From the NCBI RefSeq assembly GCF_004114975.1, contig NZ_CP030051.1:3658001-3722000 (forward strand): a stretch of 64,000 bases of DNA, written 5' to 3'. Source of the DNA: Bradyrhizobium guangdongense. Its GTDB lineage: Bacteria; Pseudomonadota; Alphaproteobacteria; Rhizobiales; Xanthobacteraceae. Both the position numbers and the translations under genes were made by a program. Below, piece by piece: positions 8,848 through 17,873 of this stretch (position 1 is the first letter of the stretch; the number at the start of each line of letters is the position of its first letter). The notes under the pieces were generated by a model, which saw only the letters and a list, made by a program, of their open reading frames with translations, ran no database searches and was not told where the DNA came from.

Positions 8848-10470
8848 ATGATCCGCCTCGACAACGTCAGCAAGCAAGCCGGCCACCAGATCCTGTTCAT
8901 TGAAGCCTCCGCCGCCCTCAACAAGGGGGAGAAGATCGGCCTCGTCGGCCCGAACGGGGCCGGCAAGACCACTCTGTTCCGGATGATCGCCGGCGAGGAG
9001 CTGCCTGACGAAGGGCAGGTGTCGACCGATCGCGGCATCACCATCGGCTATTTCAACCAGGACGTCGGCGAGATGTCTGGCCACAGCGCCGTGGCCGAGG
9101 TGATGAACGGCGCAGGCCCCGTCAGCGAGGTCGCGGCCGAGCTGCGCCAGCTCGAGGCCGACATGGCCGACCCCGACAAGGCCGACCAGATGGACGAGAT
9201 CATCGCGCGTTACGGCGAGGTGCAGCACGCCTTCGAGGAGCTCGACGGATATGCGCTCGACGGCCGCGCGCGCGAGGCGCTGTCGGGCCTCGGCTTCAGC
9301 CAGGAGATGATGGACGGCGACGTCGGCAAGCTCTCGGGCGGCTGGAAGATGCGCGTGGCACTGGCGCGCATTCTGCTGATGCGGCCCGACGTGATGCTGC
9401 TCGACGAGCCGAGCAACCATCTCGATCTCGAAAGCCTGATCTGGCTGGAGAAGTTCCTGCACGATTACGAAGGCACGCTGCTGATGACCTCGCATGACCG
9501 CGAGTTCATCAACCGCGTGATCTCGAAGGTGATCGAAATCGATTCCGGTTCGCTTACCACCTATACCGGTGATTACGAGTTCTACGAGCAGCAGCGCGCG
9601 ATGGCCGAGAAGCAGCAGCAGGCGCAGTTCGAGCGCCAGCAGGCGATGCTCGCGAAGGAGATCAAGTTCATCGAGCGCTTCAAGGCGCGCGCCTCGCACG
9701 CCGCGCAGGTGCAGAGCCGGGTGAAGAAGCTCGACAAGATCGAGCGGGTCGAACCGCCGCGCCGCCGCCAGAGCATCGCCTTCGACTTTCCGCCGGCGCC
9801 GCGCTCGGGCGAGGACGTCGTCGCGCTCAAGAACGTGCACAAGGGCTATGGCAACAAGCGCATCTATGACGGGCTGGATTTCATGATCCGCCGCAAGGAG
9901 CGCTGGTGCGTGATGGGCGTCAACGGCGCCGGCAAGTCGACGCTGCTCAAGCTGGTGGCGGGCGCGAGCGAGCCCGATGAAGGCACCGTCGCGCTCGGCG
10001 GCAGCGTCAAGATGGGCTATTTCGCCCAGCATGCAATGGACCTGCTCGATGGCGAGCGTACCGTGTTCCAGTCGCTGGAAGACCAGTTTCCGACCGCGGG
10101 GCAGGGCAGCCTGCGTGCGCTCGCCGGCTGCTTCGGCTTCTCCGGCGACGACGTCGAGAAGCGCTGCCGCGTACTCTCAGGCGGCGAGAAGGCGCGCCTG
10201 GTGATGGCCAAGATGCTGTTCGATCCGCCGAACTTCCTGGTGCTGGACGAGCCGACCAACCATCTCGATCTCGCCACCAAGGAAATGCTGATCAACGCGT
10301 TGTCCGATTTCGAGGGCACCATGCTGTTCGTCTCGCATGACCGGCACTTTCTGGCGACGCTGTCCAACCGCGTGCTGGAGCTGACGCCTGATGGCATCCA
10401 CCAGTATGGCGGCGGCTACACGGAATACGTCGCGCGCACCGGGCAGGAGGCACCGGGATTGCGGAGCTGA
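8848..10470 (+). CDS. ABC-F family ATPase (ribosome-associated translation factor type)
   Basis: This is a 540-aa cytoplasmic protein with two ABC domains and no membrane segment. Domain 1 has Walker A GPNGAGKT (residues 34-41), signature LSGGWKMRVALA and Walker B MLLDEPSNHLD. Domain 2 has GVNGAGKS, LSGGEKARLVMAK and VLDEPTNHLD. The inter-domain linker (FYEQQRAMAEKQQQAQFERQ...) is the charged P-site-tRNA-interaction motif region of ABC-F proteins. The start at 8848 (MIRLDNVSKQ) matches the family; the upstream open frame to 8671 is non-coding. It is closest in type to the Uup/YheS group, but the subfamily is not certain. Confidence 0.92.
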   Translation: MIRLDNVSKQAGHQILFIEASAALNKGEKIGLVGPNGAGKTTLFRMIAGEELPDEGQVSTDRGITIGYFNQDVGEMSGHSAVAEVMNGAGPVSEVAAELRQLEADMADPDKADQMDEIIARYGEVQHAFEELDGYALDGRAREALSGLGFSQEMMDGDVGKLSGGWKMRVALARILLMRPDVMLLDEPSNHLDLESLIWLEKFLHDYEGTLLMTSHDREFINRVISKVIEIDSGSLTTYTGDYEFYEQQRAMAEKQQQAQFERQQAMLAKEIKFIERFKARASHAAQVQSRVKKLDKIERVEPPRRRQSIAFDFPPAPRSGEDVVALKNVHKGYGNKRIYDGLDFMIRRKERWCVMGVNGAGKSTLLKLVAGASEPDEGTVALGGSVKMGYFAQHAMDLLDGERTVFQSLEDQFPTAGQGSLRALAGCFGFSGDDVEKRCRVLSGGEKARLVMAKMLFDPPNFLVLDEPTNHLDLATKEMLINALSDFEGTMLFVSHDRHFLATLSNRVLELTPDGIHQYGGGYTEYVARTGQEAPGLRS

Positions 10471-10476
10471 ACGCGC

Positions 10477-11886
10477 TCACGGAATGATGCCCAGACTTTG
10501 CCCGGCCGCCACCGGCCTGATGATCCCGTAGCCGTAATCGTAGTTGGGCACCGCGCCGCCCATGAGGTGCGCTGTCGCCTGCAACACTCTAATCATGGCT
10601 GCAGGATCCGTCGCCGTGGGCGGCTGCGCGGTTCGCAGCGCGGCGACGCATCCGGATGCGACGGCACATGCGGCCGACGTTCCCGTGTCGGGCTCAAAGC
10701 CGCGCGGGCCGCGCAGGACCTTCGAGCCGAGAAACTGCGTATAGGCGGTGATGTCCGGTTTCTGCTGAGGCATTCCCGCGATCGACGGTCCTTGCGAGGA
10801 ATAACAGACGCGCAAATCGTGGATGTCGCAGCCGGCGAGCGTCAGCACTTCGTCGTACGCGTTGGCGCCCATGATCATTCCCGTCGTCCGCTGCAGACAC
10901 ACGGCATTGGGGCAGCCGTCGCCGCAATTGCCTGCGGCGAAAAGGACGTCGGCTCCGAATGCCTTGAGCAGGGCGATGTAGAGTCTGAAGGGATGGCCGG
11001 GATTGTCGATGTAGCGCCGGGGATCACCAGGCGCAAAGTCGTCGAGGCTCGGATGGAAGATGCCCCAGCTGTTGTTGACCACGAGCGCGCTCTGCGGAAT
11101 GACTGCAGTAAGCGCCCAGCGCCAGATCAGCACCAGGTAACCGCGCATCATTTCTCCGATCGTGGCGCTGACGGTGTGCTCCCCGGCCGGACGTCCAAGC
11201 AGCAAAGGATAGTCGAGCAGCGTCACGTTCGGGGCCACCGAAAGCACGCCATAGGCGCACATTGTACCGTGACCGATGCGATGAAGGCCCGGCATCGTCG
11301 CCACGGTCGGTGGCGTCCACGAATTGCTCACATCCAGGGCCGGATTGAAGCCGAGCCGCCTCGCCAGATGTGATCTGCAGATGCCGGTATCGACGATAGC
11401 GACGGCAATGTCCGTTCCATAGAGGCCGTTGTCCTGCAGCACCGAGGTGTTGAGGTCCTGCCGTACCGTTTCGGTATCGCCCGTTGCCTGGTTGGCAGGC
11501 GGCAGGGCAAGTAAACCGCGCACATCGGAATCCAGCCAGACCGGCTCCCCGTCATTGAAATCCGGCTTGGACAGAGTCGCTGGAGAAACGTATGCGCGGA
11601 CGAGGAATTTCTTCGATTTCTCGAGCTCGAGAAGCGAGAACGCTTTTTCGCCTCTGTCCTTTGGCGAAACTGCAGGTCGCTGATCGACGCCATCCCAAAT
11701 CGGTAAGGCGCCGAACTCGCCGTCGATCAAAAAGTCCGGCGCCGCGTTCTCGTGGACGTAATCGCGCATCGTGCCCACCGGACTATCGCCCTTGAGCAGG
11801 TCGTTCGCCGCCCCAATGAGCACGCTATTTTGATCACGCTGCACCAGCACTCGCACATAGCCGGTTGGCATTTCCCAAGGCGTCAT
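10477..11886 (-). CDS. Subtilisin-like (S8) serine protease without signal peptide
   Basis: This is a 469-aa protein. The catalytic triad is visible: Asp166 in AIVDTGICRSH, His206 in GHGTMCAYG and Ser404 in GTSAACAVASG. Oxyanion Asn320 lies in AAGNCGDG. No signal peptide or membrane segment is present, so it appears cytoplasmic. The N-terminal 150 residues are not a recognisable inhibitor propeptide. GGAGG lies before ATG 11886. It is the last gene of a minus-strand set, 37 bp after the PAP2-like gene, and is probably co-transcribed with it and the cyclase upstream. Confidence 0.88.
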   Translation of the reverse strand: MTPWEMPTGYVRVLVQRDQNSVLIGAANDLLKGDSPVGTMRDYVHENAAPDFLIDGEFGALPIWDGVDQRPAVSPKDRGEKAFSLLELEKSKKFLVRAYVSPATLSKPDFNDGEPVWLDSDVRGLLALPPANQATGDTETVRQDLNTSVLQDNGLYGTDIAVAIVDTGICRSHLARRLGFNPALDVSNSWTPPTVATMPGLHRIGHGTMCAYGVLSVAPNVTLLDYPLLLGRPAGEHTVSATIGEMMRGYLVLIWRWALTAVIPQSALVVNNSWGIFHPSLDDFAPGDPRRYIDNPGHPFRLYIALLKAFGADVLFAAGNCGDGCPNAVCLQRTTGMIMGANAYDEVLTLAGCDIHDLRVCYSSQGPSIAGMPQQKPDITAYTQFLGSKVLRGPRGFEPDTGTSAACAVASGCVAALRTAQPPTATDPAAMIRVLQATAHLMGGAVPNYDYGYGIIRPVAAGQSLGIIP

Positions 11887-11923
11887 CGCTGCCTCCGCTG
11901 CCGTGGTCAGGTTGCGCGCAAGC

Positions 11924-12766
11924 TCATTTCCATTCAGCCTGCGCGAGCTTGAATGTCGCCGCGTAGAACGGGCAAGCCGTCAGAAACGGCTTCAGCGCGA
12001 CCGCGGCCTTGGCGCCCGCGTCAATGTCCTCGCGATAATGCAATCCTGCGATGACCCGGTTCATCGCGACTCGCGCGGCCAATGCCCGCAGCGGCTGCTT
12101 GTATTGGGGCAGCAGGTCGGCCAGGCACTCGGAGGTGAGCGTGCCAATGAGCGCGTGTCCGGCCGGATAGGACGGGTGGCCCGGAACCTGGACGGGCGGA
12201 TACAGCGTCGGGCAGACCTGGCTTGGTCGCGGCTGGTACCAATAGGGTGGAGGCGCGGCGCCGCTCACGTTCGAATACTGGAGCTTGAGCGTGACCATCG
12301 CGAATTCGCCGACGCGGGCCACGATCTTCATCAGCAGGAACGTGTGCGGGTAGGCCGTGGCGCTCATGTTGAGAAGCTGCAGCCAGCGCAGTTGAAAATT
12401 CTGATCCTCCTCGACGATTTCGCCGAGCGCTTCCGGCCGCTCCGCAACTGCAAGCACCAGGACCTCGTCGACCATCTTCGCAGTGACAGGGTAGGTGGGC
12501 GGTGGCAGCGCGACGGCCGCCTGCCATTGCTTGCCCTTGATGGTCTGTGCCAGAAACTCCGGGAGGATCGTGACTGCGCGCAGATCCGGGTCCCACTCCG
12601 CGTCTCGGAACTTGGCGTCATAGGACCGCGTTATTGCGATCTCGGCGAGCGGCCGATCGGCCCGCATCGCGAACACGGGAGTGCCGCTGCCGCCCGACCC
12701 GCCTGCCCAGTTTCCTCCGAACCAATTGCCACCAAACCAGTTGCCTCCGAACCAATTTCCCCCCAT
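11924..12766 (-). CDS. PAP2 / vanadium-haloperoxidase-like phosphatase with N-terminal GGNWF repeats
   Basis: This is a 280-aa protein. Residues 2-20 are a tandem repeat (GGNWF x3, then GGNWA) followed by a Gly/Ser linker. The catalytic C-terminal domain has the PAP2 motifs: K161 and RP at 180-181, PSYPAGH (198-204, Ala in place of the usual Ser), and R237-x5-H243-x3-D247. These form the vanadate/phosphate pocket of vanadium haloperoxidases and class A phosphatases. No signal peptide or membrane helices are seen, unlike membrane PAP2 enzymes. AGGAGG sits 7 nt before ATG 12766 and fixes the start inside a longer frame. It lies between the cyclase and S8 protease genes on the same strand. Confidence 0.8.
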   Translation of the reverse strand: MGGNWFGGNWFGGNWFGGNWAGGSGGSGTPVFAMRADRPLAEIAITRSYDAKFRDAEWDPDLRAVTILPEFLAQTIKGKQWQAAVALPPPTYPVTAKMVDEVLVLAVAERPEALGEIVEEDQNFQLRWLQLLNMSATAYPHTFLLMKIVARVGEFAMVTLKLQYSNVSGAAPPPYWYQPRPSQVCPTLYPPVQVPGHPSYPAGHALIGTLTSECLADLLPQYKQPLRALAARVAMNRVIAGLHYREDIDAGAKAAVALKPFLTACPFYAATFKLAQAEWK

Positions 12767-12807
12767 GGCGGAATCCTCCTGTGGTTCGCTGCAAATGCAG
12801 CATGGTT

Positions 12808-14598
12808 TCAATCCGGCAGGCCAGCCTCTCGCAAATGGTCGATGAAGCGGTCCCGCAAACCCGCCTTGAACGGGCACCGCTCGCGATAGGCCGAAAGCTT
12901 GAATCGAGGCTGGATATCCGAAAGCATCCTGGTGACGCCCCGGGCCTCCTCGTGCTGGCCCTTTGCAACATAGGCAGCCGCCAGAACCCGCAGGTTGGCG
13001 GAGAGCCGACCGTTCAGAGCTGCGGTCTTGCGGGCCCACACGACCGCCTCATCGTAGTTACCATTGATGTAGTGGGCTTGGCCGAGGAACATCAGGTAAA
13101 AATAGGCCTGCGTGTCGGCTGGTGACAGACGCAATCCCTGTTCGGCGCGCGTAATCGCCGATTGGCCGTCCTCAAGATAGCCGTACACGCCACTGCTAAG
13201 GGTCCAAGCCATCGCATTGCCCGGCGATGCGCTCAAGGCTCTGTCAAACAAATCGAGCGCCGCGTTATAGTCCTTAAACAACAGCGCCTTGGTGTGTCCG
13301 AGAACGGCCAACGCGAAGCCGTCTGCCGGCGCCCGGTCGACCGCCGCGGTGGCAAGGCGCGCCGCTTCTGCCGCATCGGGCCCGCCCTCGGCGCCCCAAC
13401 CTTGCGCGACATTGTGAATGTGCCACAGTGCCGCATAGGCATAGGGAGTTGCGTAGCTCGGATCCGAAGCGATTGCGGCCTGCAGCAGCTCGCCGGCTCG
13501 TCCGAAGTCGAAGAAATTCATGCGATACATGAAGTCGATCGCCTTCATGAGCAGCTCGTAAGCATTGAGGTTGTCCGAGCGTTTTTGTAGCGCACGCCTC
13601 AGTTCTGCCTCGCGGACCTGGGGGGCGATGCTCCATACGATGCGTGTCGCAATACGGCTCTGAAAATCAAATAGTTCCGAGACATCGCCATCGTAGTGAT
13701 CTGCCCAGAGCACGACCCCCGCTTCGACGTCCTGCAATTCGACTCCAATTCGTAGCCGCTTGTCGGCTCGCCGGATGCTGCCGCTCAAGACGTATCGGAC
13801 GCCGAGTTCTTGGCCGATCCTCTGGCTGTCGACCGGGCCGCTGCGATAGGGGGACGTCGACATGCTTGAAATAACGAACAGCCCACGGAGGTTCTGGAGC
13901 GCAACGACGATTTCGTCGGCCGTCCCATCGCCGAAGTAATCGTCTTCCGAGTTCGCGCCCTGCGTACGAAATGGCAATACCGCGATGTAAGGCACCTTGG
14001 CCTGACGGCTTGCTCTGCGGCCACCGCCCGACGGCAGCCGTTCGGCCTCTGGCAGCAGAAGAGAATAAGCGTGAACGGGGCGCGCAAGGTGCTTGAGCCG
14101 AAGGACGCCGAGGTCTTGGACGGGTACGTCGAGCCGATCCTTGATCTGCTGGAACATCTCGTCTGAAAGCACCACGCCGCCAGCCGGCGCGGACTGCTCG
14201 AGTCTCGCGGCTATGTTGACTCCCTTTCCGAAGATGTCCTCCGATTCGACGATGGTCTGCGCGACGTTCAGACCGATTCGGAATTGTATCTTCCGATCGT
14301 ATCCTTCTCGGGTCTGTGCAGCGGAGACTTCGTGCTGCAAGGCGACCGCACAACGCGCCGCATCGAGCGAGGAATCGAAAGAGGCGAGAAAGCCGTCCCC
14401 CGTATTCTTCACGATCCTGCCGCGGAAGGAGACAATGCACGGGTTGATCACGCCGAAACGAAGCGCGCGCAGTCGCACGTGCGTTGCTTCCTCGGCCACC
14501 TCTGTCAGGCGAGCATAGCCCACGACGTCTGCAGCCAAGATCGCAAGTACGCGGCGCGCGGGCAGGGCTTCTGCAACATCGATCCCCGGATGATTCAC
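12808..14598 (-). CDS. Class III adenylate/guanylate cyclase with TolB-like and TPR regions
   Basis: The N-terminal CHD cyclase domain has metal-binding Asp in ILAADVVGY (about residue 24) and NTGDGFLASF (about 68). A central TolB-like region begins IAVLPF and includes GVRYVLSGSIRR. The C-terminal half carries several TPR-like repeats (AIASDPSYATPYAYAALWH, RALSASPGNAMAW...). This layout is common in rhizobia, where many such cyclases occur. The start is uncertain: GTG 14598 puts the cyclase motif at the usual distance, while ATG 14718 and the frame to 14793 are longer options without clear RBS. It is probably the first gene of an operon with the PAP2-like enzyme (41 bp downstream) and the S8 protease. 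Confidence 0.85.
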   Translation of the reverse strand: MNHPGIDVAEALPARRVLAILAADVVGYARLTEVAEEATHVRLRALRFGVINPCIVSFRGRIVKNTGDGFLASFDSSLDAARCAVALQHEVSAAQTREGYDRKIQFRIGLNVAQTIVESEDIFGKGVNIAARLEQSAPAGGVVLSDEMFQQIKDRLDVPVQDLGVLRLKHLARPVHAYSLLLPEAERLPSGGGRRASRQAKVPYIAVLPFRTQGANSEDDYFGDGTADEIVVALQNLRGLFVISSMSTSPYRSGPVDSQRIGQELGVRYVLSGSIRRADKRLRIGVELQDVEAGVVLWADHYDGDVSELFDFQSRIATRIVWSIAPQVREAELRRALQKRSDNLNAYELLMKAIDFMYRMNFFDFGRAGELLQAAIASDPSYATPYAYAALWHIHNVAQGWGAEGGPDAAEAARLATAAVDRAPADGFALAVLGHTKALLFKDYNAALDLFDRALSASPGNAMAWTLSSGVYGYLEDGQSAITRAEQGLRLSPADTQAYFYLMFLGQAHYINGNYDEAVVWARKTAALNGRLSANLRVLAAAYVAKGQHEEARGVTRMLSDIQPRFKLSAYRERCPFKAGLRDRFIDHLREAGLPD

Positions 14599-15263
14599 CT
14601 CGGCCGCCCCGCTGTTTTGCAGAACAGGGGCAGGATAACATAACGCGAGGTCATTGATAGCGCCCACCGCGCACCTCCGACTCTGAACAAAGTCAGCCCC
14701 GCCTACGCGCGCCGACATTTTGGTGAACGAAGCGGCTCCCAAATCATATGCAGCAACCTCTCCAGGTGAGCGGCCGTGTCGGACGAGGCACAATTATCCC
14801 TTCCGCGAACCTGGGAAACTCGCTCCCCGCAGCGGATGGTCGGACTGATCGTTGCGGCCTTTTCGGCTCAATCTGCAAAGAGCTACAATCGATTTTCAGC
14901 AATTTGACTGCGAGACTGAAGGCCCGAGAGCCACAGTGTCGCGCGGCTGCATGTTACAGACGAACTGGAGGGGCGCTGTGAATTAGATCATACAGACGCG
15001 CAATTTCGTGTCACGAGCCCGGCGGTTGTACTTTGGTGATTTGCTCGCGTCGGTCGAGGGTGTTGAGGCCCCGCGGTCTACTGGAAATGAGGTGGCGAGC
15101 CGGAGCTTGGGATCGCGGCCGCGCGCGCGCCGTAGAAACCATGCGTCGACCGTGCCGCGGTGGCCGTCGTGAATGGCTCGTCGCCTCGGGCGGCAGGCCT
15201 GCGCCGACCCGCCTTGAACGCCGCATGTTCGCTCGTTACGCTCGAGAAAAACCGGAGATACGC
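14599..15263. other. Intergenic region between divergent cyclase and MBL-hydrolase genes
   Basis: No convincing gene is present. A frame of 77 codons on the plus strand (14748-14981) lacks an RBS and family resemblance. The part up to 14793 could belong to a longer cyclase N-terminus. Promoters for both flanking genes must lie here, but I cannot place them with confidence. Confidence 0.5.
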
Positions 15264-16139
15264 ATGAAACAACTTCGGATCGGCGATATCACCATCGATG
15301 CGGTGATCGAGCGGGAAGGGCCGTGGCGGCGGCCGCAGGATTTTTTCCATGGCTACGACGAGGGCGTGTTCAAGCAGCATCTGCCGACGATGGAGCCTGA
15401 GGTGTTCGACGCGGCCCGCGGCATGATGGTCATCACCTATCAGACGTTCGTCGTGCGTACGCCGCGCTACACCATTCTGGTCGACACCTGCACCGGCGAG
15501 CACAAGGGCCATCCGCCGCCGTTCGACTTTCCCGGCAAGGAGCGCTGGCGCAACGAATTGTTCGCGCTCGGCATCGGCTTCGAGCAGATCGACTACGTCT
15601 TCTGCACGCATCTGCACATCGACCACACCGGCTGGAACACGAGCTTGCGCGACGGCCGGTGGGTGCCGACGTTCCCCAACGCGAAATACGTCTTTCACAA
15701 AGGCGAGTACGCAGCCTGGGAGGCGGAGAATGCCAAAGGCAGCAACCCGCCCGGGACTGTGTTTCGCGACAACTGCCTGCCGATCGTCGAGGCGGGGCAG
15801 GCGCTGCTGGTCGACGACGACTATGCGCTGGACGATACCGTCACGCTGACGCCGACGCCGGGGCATTCGCCCTGTCATTGCTGCGTCAACATCTTCTCGA
15901 AGGGCCAGCGCGCGGTGGTCGCCGGCGATCTCATGCATCACCAGATCCAGTGCCGCGAGCCGGAGTGGTCGTCGAAGCCGGACTGGGATGCGAAGCAGTC
16001 AGCGGTGTCGCGGCGGAAGTTCTTCGCTTCCGTCGCCGACACCGACACGTTGATCCTGCCGATCCATTTTCCGGCGCCGACGGTCGGACTGATCAAACCG
16101 TTCGGCGCCGCGTTCGACTATCGCTTCAAACGGGAATAG
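15264..16139 (+). CDS. MBL-fold metallo-hydrolase
   Basis: This is a 291-aa cytoplasmic protein. The metallo-beta-lactamase zinc motif THLHIDHTG is at about residues 113-121. Further ligands are likely in TPTPGHSPCH and VVAGDLMHHQ, with a late His in LPIHFPAPTVG. No signal peptide is seen. GGAGAT lies 7 nt before ATG 15264, so this start is preferred over the open frame to 15033. The family includes lactonases and organophosphate-type hydrolases; the substrate cannot be read from sequence. Confidence 0.88.
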   Translation: MKQLRIGDITIDAVIEREGPWRRPQDFFHGYDEGVFKQHLPTMEPEVFDAARGMMVITYQTFVVRTPRYTILVDTCTGEHKGHPPPFDFPGKERWRNELFALGIGFEQIDYVFCTHLHIDHTGWNTSLRDGRWVPTFPNAKYVFHKGEYAAWEAENAKGSNPPGTVFRDNCLPIVEAGQALLVDDDYALDDTVTLTPTPGHSPCHCCVNIFSKGQRAVVAGDLMHHQIQCREPEWSSKPDWDAKQSAVSRRKFFASVADTDTLILPIHFPAPTVGLIKPFGAAFDYRFKRE

Positions 16140-16160
16140 GGCGACCGCCTCTCGGACGCT

Positions 16161-17252
16161 CTAATAGGTGTAGAACATCCGCTGGATTTCCTTGCTGTCG
16201 CTCGTCTTGGTCAGTGCCAGCATCAGCAGGATGCGCGCCTTCTGCGGATTGAGCGTATCCGAGACGATGAAGTCGTGTTCGTCGTCCTTGGCTTCGCCGT
16301 TGCGCGCCACAATGCCGTTGCCGACACGGCTGCTGCGAACGATGGCGACGCCTTTTTTGTGGGCCTCGTCGAGTGCCGGCTCGACCGCCGGCCGGGCCAG
16401 GCTGCCGTCACCCACGCCGGCATGTACGATCCCCTTGGCCCCGGCGGCGACGAACGCGTCGATCGCGACGCGGTTCATGTTGGCATAGCCGTAGACGATG
16501 TCGACTTGCGGCAGGGTATCGAGGTTGGACACGTCGAACTCGGAGTCCGCCGTATGCCGGCGGGTCGATTGACGATAGAAGTAGGGCTTGTTGCCCTGCA
16601 TGTAGCCGAGAAAGCCGAGCTCGGGCGTGCGGAAAGTGTCGGCCGTCGAAGTGTTGTTCTTGGTGACGTCGCGCGCCGCATTGATCTGATCGTTGAGAGC
16701 GACGAGCACGCCCTTGCCGACCGCCTCTTCGCTGCCTGCGAGGATCACCGCATTGAAGAGGTTGATCGGGCCGTCCGCGCTGATCGCCGTCGAGGGGCGC
16801 ATCGCGCCGACGACGACGACCGGTTTCCTGCTCTTGACCACCAGGTTCAGGAAATAGCTGGTTTCCTCGATCGTGTCGGTCCCGTGCGTGATGACGATCC
16901 CGTCCACGTCGTCCTGCGCGAGCAGCGTGTTGACGCGCTTGGCGAGCTTCAGCCAATAGTCATTGTTCATGTTCTCGCTGGCGATCTGGAAAACCTGCTC
17001 GCCCTTGACGTTGGCGACCGTCTTCAGCTCGGGGACGGCATTCAGGAGAGTCTCGATGCCAACCGTGGCTGCGGTGTAACCGACCACGGTGGTGCTGCTC
17101 GCGCCGCTGCCGGCGATCGTGCCGCCGGTGGCCAGAACCACGACATTGGGCAGACCGGGGCCCCTCGCATTTGCGACGTCAAGACTGATGAGCAACGCAA
17201 AGAGAACGCCCATTGTCGCCATCATGTGATCACGCACTCGGAACTGCCACAT
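16161..17252 (-). CDS. ansB: Type II L-asparaginase, periplasmic
   Basis: It hydrolyses asparagine to aspartate and ammonia in the periplasm. The N-terminal catalytic motif is VLATGGTIAG and the second is ITHGTDTIEET; the closing SRVGNGIV and later residues match the family. A signal peptide precedes ARGPGLPNV. ATG 17252 has AAGGGT upstream; a GTG at 17261 is also in frame. At 363 aa the length is normal for type II enzymes. It ends 21 bp from the convergent MBL hydrolase gene. No regulatory site was identified. Confidence 0.9.
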   Translation of the reverse strand: MWQFRVRDHMMATMGVLFALLISLDVANARGPGLPNVVVLATGGTIAGSGASSTTVVGYTAATVGIETLLNAVPELKTVANVKGEQVFQIASENMNNDYWLKLAKRVNTLLAQDDVDGIVITHGTDTIEETSYFLNLVVKSRKPVVVVGAMRPSTAISADGPINLFNAVILAGSEEAVGKGVLVALNDQINAARDVTKNNTSTADTFRTPELGFLGYMQGNKPYFYRQSTRRHTADSEFDVSNLDTLPQVDIVYGYANMNRVAIDAFVAAGAKGIVHAGVGDGSLARPAVEPALDEAHKKGVAIVRSSRVGNGIVARNGEAKDDEHDFIVSDTLNPQKARILLMLALTKTSDSKEIQRMFYTY

Positions 17253-17501
17253 CTCGACCACCCTTTTCTACAAGCCTTGTCGATGTGCCCCGTTTCGCTC
17301 AGCGCTCTATGATCCGTCAGCGGCGGCGTTCTGTCTAGGGTGGCGTTGGCTGTTGTTTGCGCGCCCCGCGGGTGCGGACAGATGGCGATGGTCCTCCTTC
17401 TCTCGTGCTCAAACAACAAACGTCAATGCCCGGGACATGCCCGGGCACGACGAATTCGTGGAGCAATTGCTCGTTACAGAGGCAGCGAATCCGGAAGCCC
17501 C

Positions 17502-17750
17502 TTATGCGCCCATCTCGCACTTCTTCATGAAGCTGTTCTTGGCGGCGCCGGCCAGCGGCTTGCCATCGGAGCCGACAGCCTTGGGCGCGCAGGCGTCTTG
17601 CTTGCACTTCTTCATGAACGAGGTCTTGGCCGCGCCGGCAAGCGCCTTGCCATCCTTGCCGACCGCCTTGCTCTCGCAGGTGTCGTCCGCAAGCGCCGAG
17701 CCCGCTGCAAAGGTGGCAACGATCGCAGCCAGGAAAATCCGTTTCATCAT
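17502..17750 (-). CDS. PsiF-repeat family protein, periplasmic
   Basis: This is an 82-aa protein with a signal peptide (MMKRIFLAAIVATFAAGSALA) followed by two copies of the PsiF repeat. Each begins with Cys and KAVGxDGK and ends GAAK(T/N)SFMKKC. E. coli PsiF is phosphate-starvation induced, but the molecular role is unknown. GGGAGA lies 8 nt before ATG 17750; the frame continues upstream to 17822 without RBS. The two repeats are very similar and look like an internal duplication. Confidence 0.85.
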   Translation of the reverse strand: MMKRIFLAAIVATFAAGSALADDTCESKAVGKDGKALAGAAKTSFMKKCKQDACAPKAVGSDGKPLAGAAKNSFMKKCEMGA

Positions 17751-17873
17751 TGGGTGTCTCCCTAAACCAAAATGGCGTTCCGGATTGGAGCCCGGAATCG
17801 TGGCGCATTCAAGCAGCGCCATCCGCGAGGGGCCAAATTTTCCGGCGGTTCAGCCGTCCCGGTTGCAATGCGA

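Noticed and set aside
8812..10032. 406-codon minus-strand open frame
   Set aside because: Antisense to the ABC-F gene, whose motifs are complete on the plus strand.
12700..12766. CRISPR-like short repeats
   Set aside because: The 15-bp repeats encode the in-frame GGNWF repeats of a protein; they have no spacers.
14748..14981. 77-codon plus-strand frame in the cyclase/MBL gap
   Set aside because: No RBS, no family likeness, and mixed composition.
16275..17312. 345-codon plus-strand open frame
   Set aside because: Antisense to asparaginase; no start signal.
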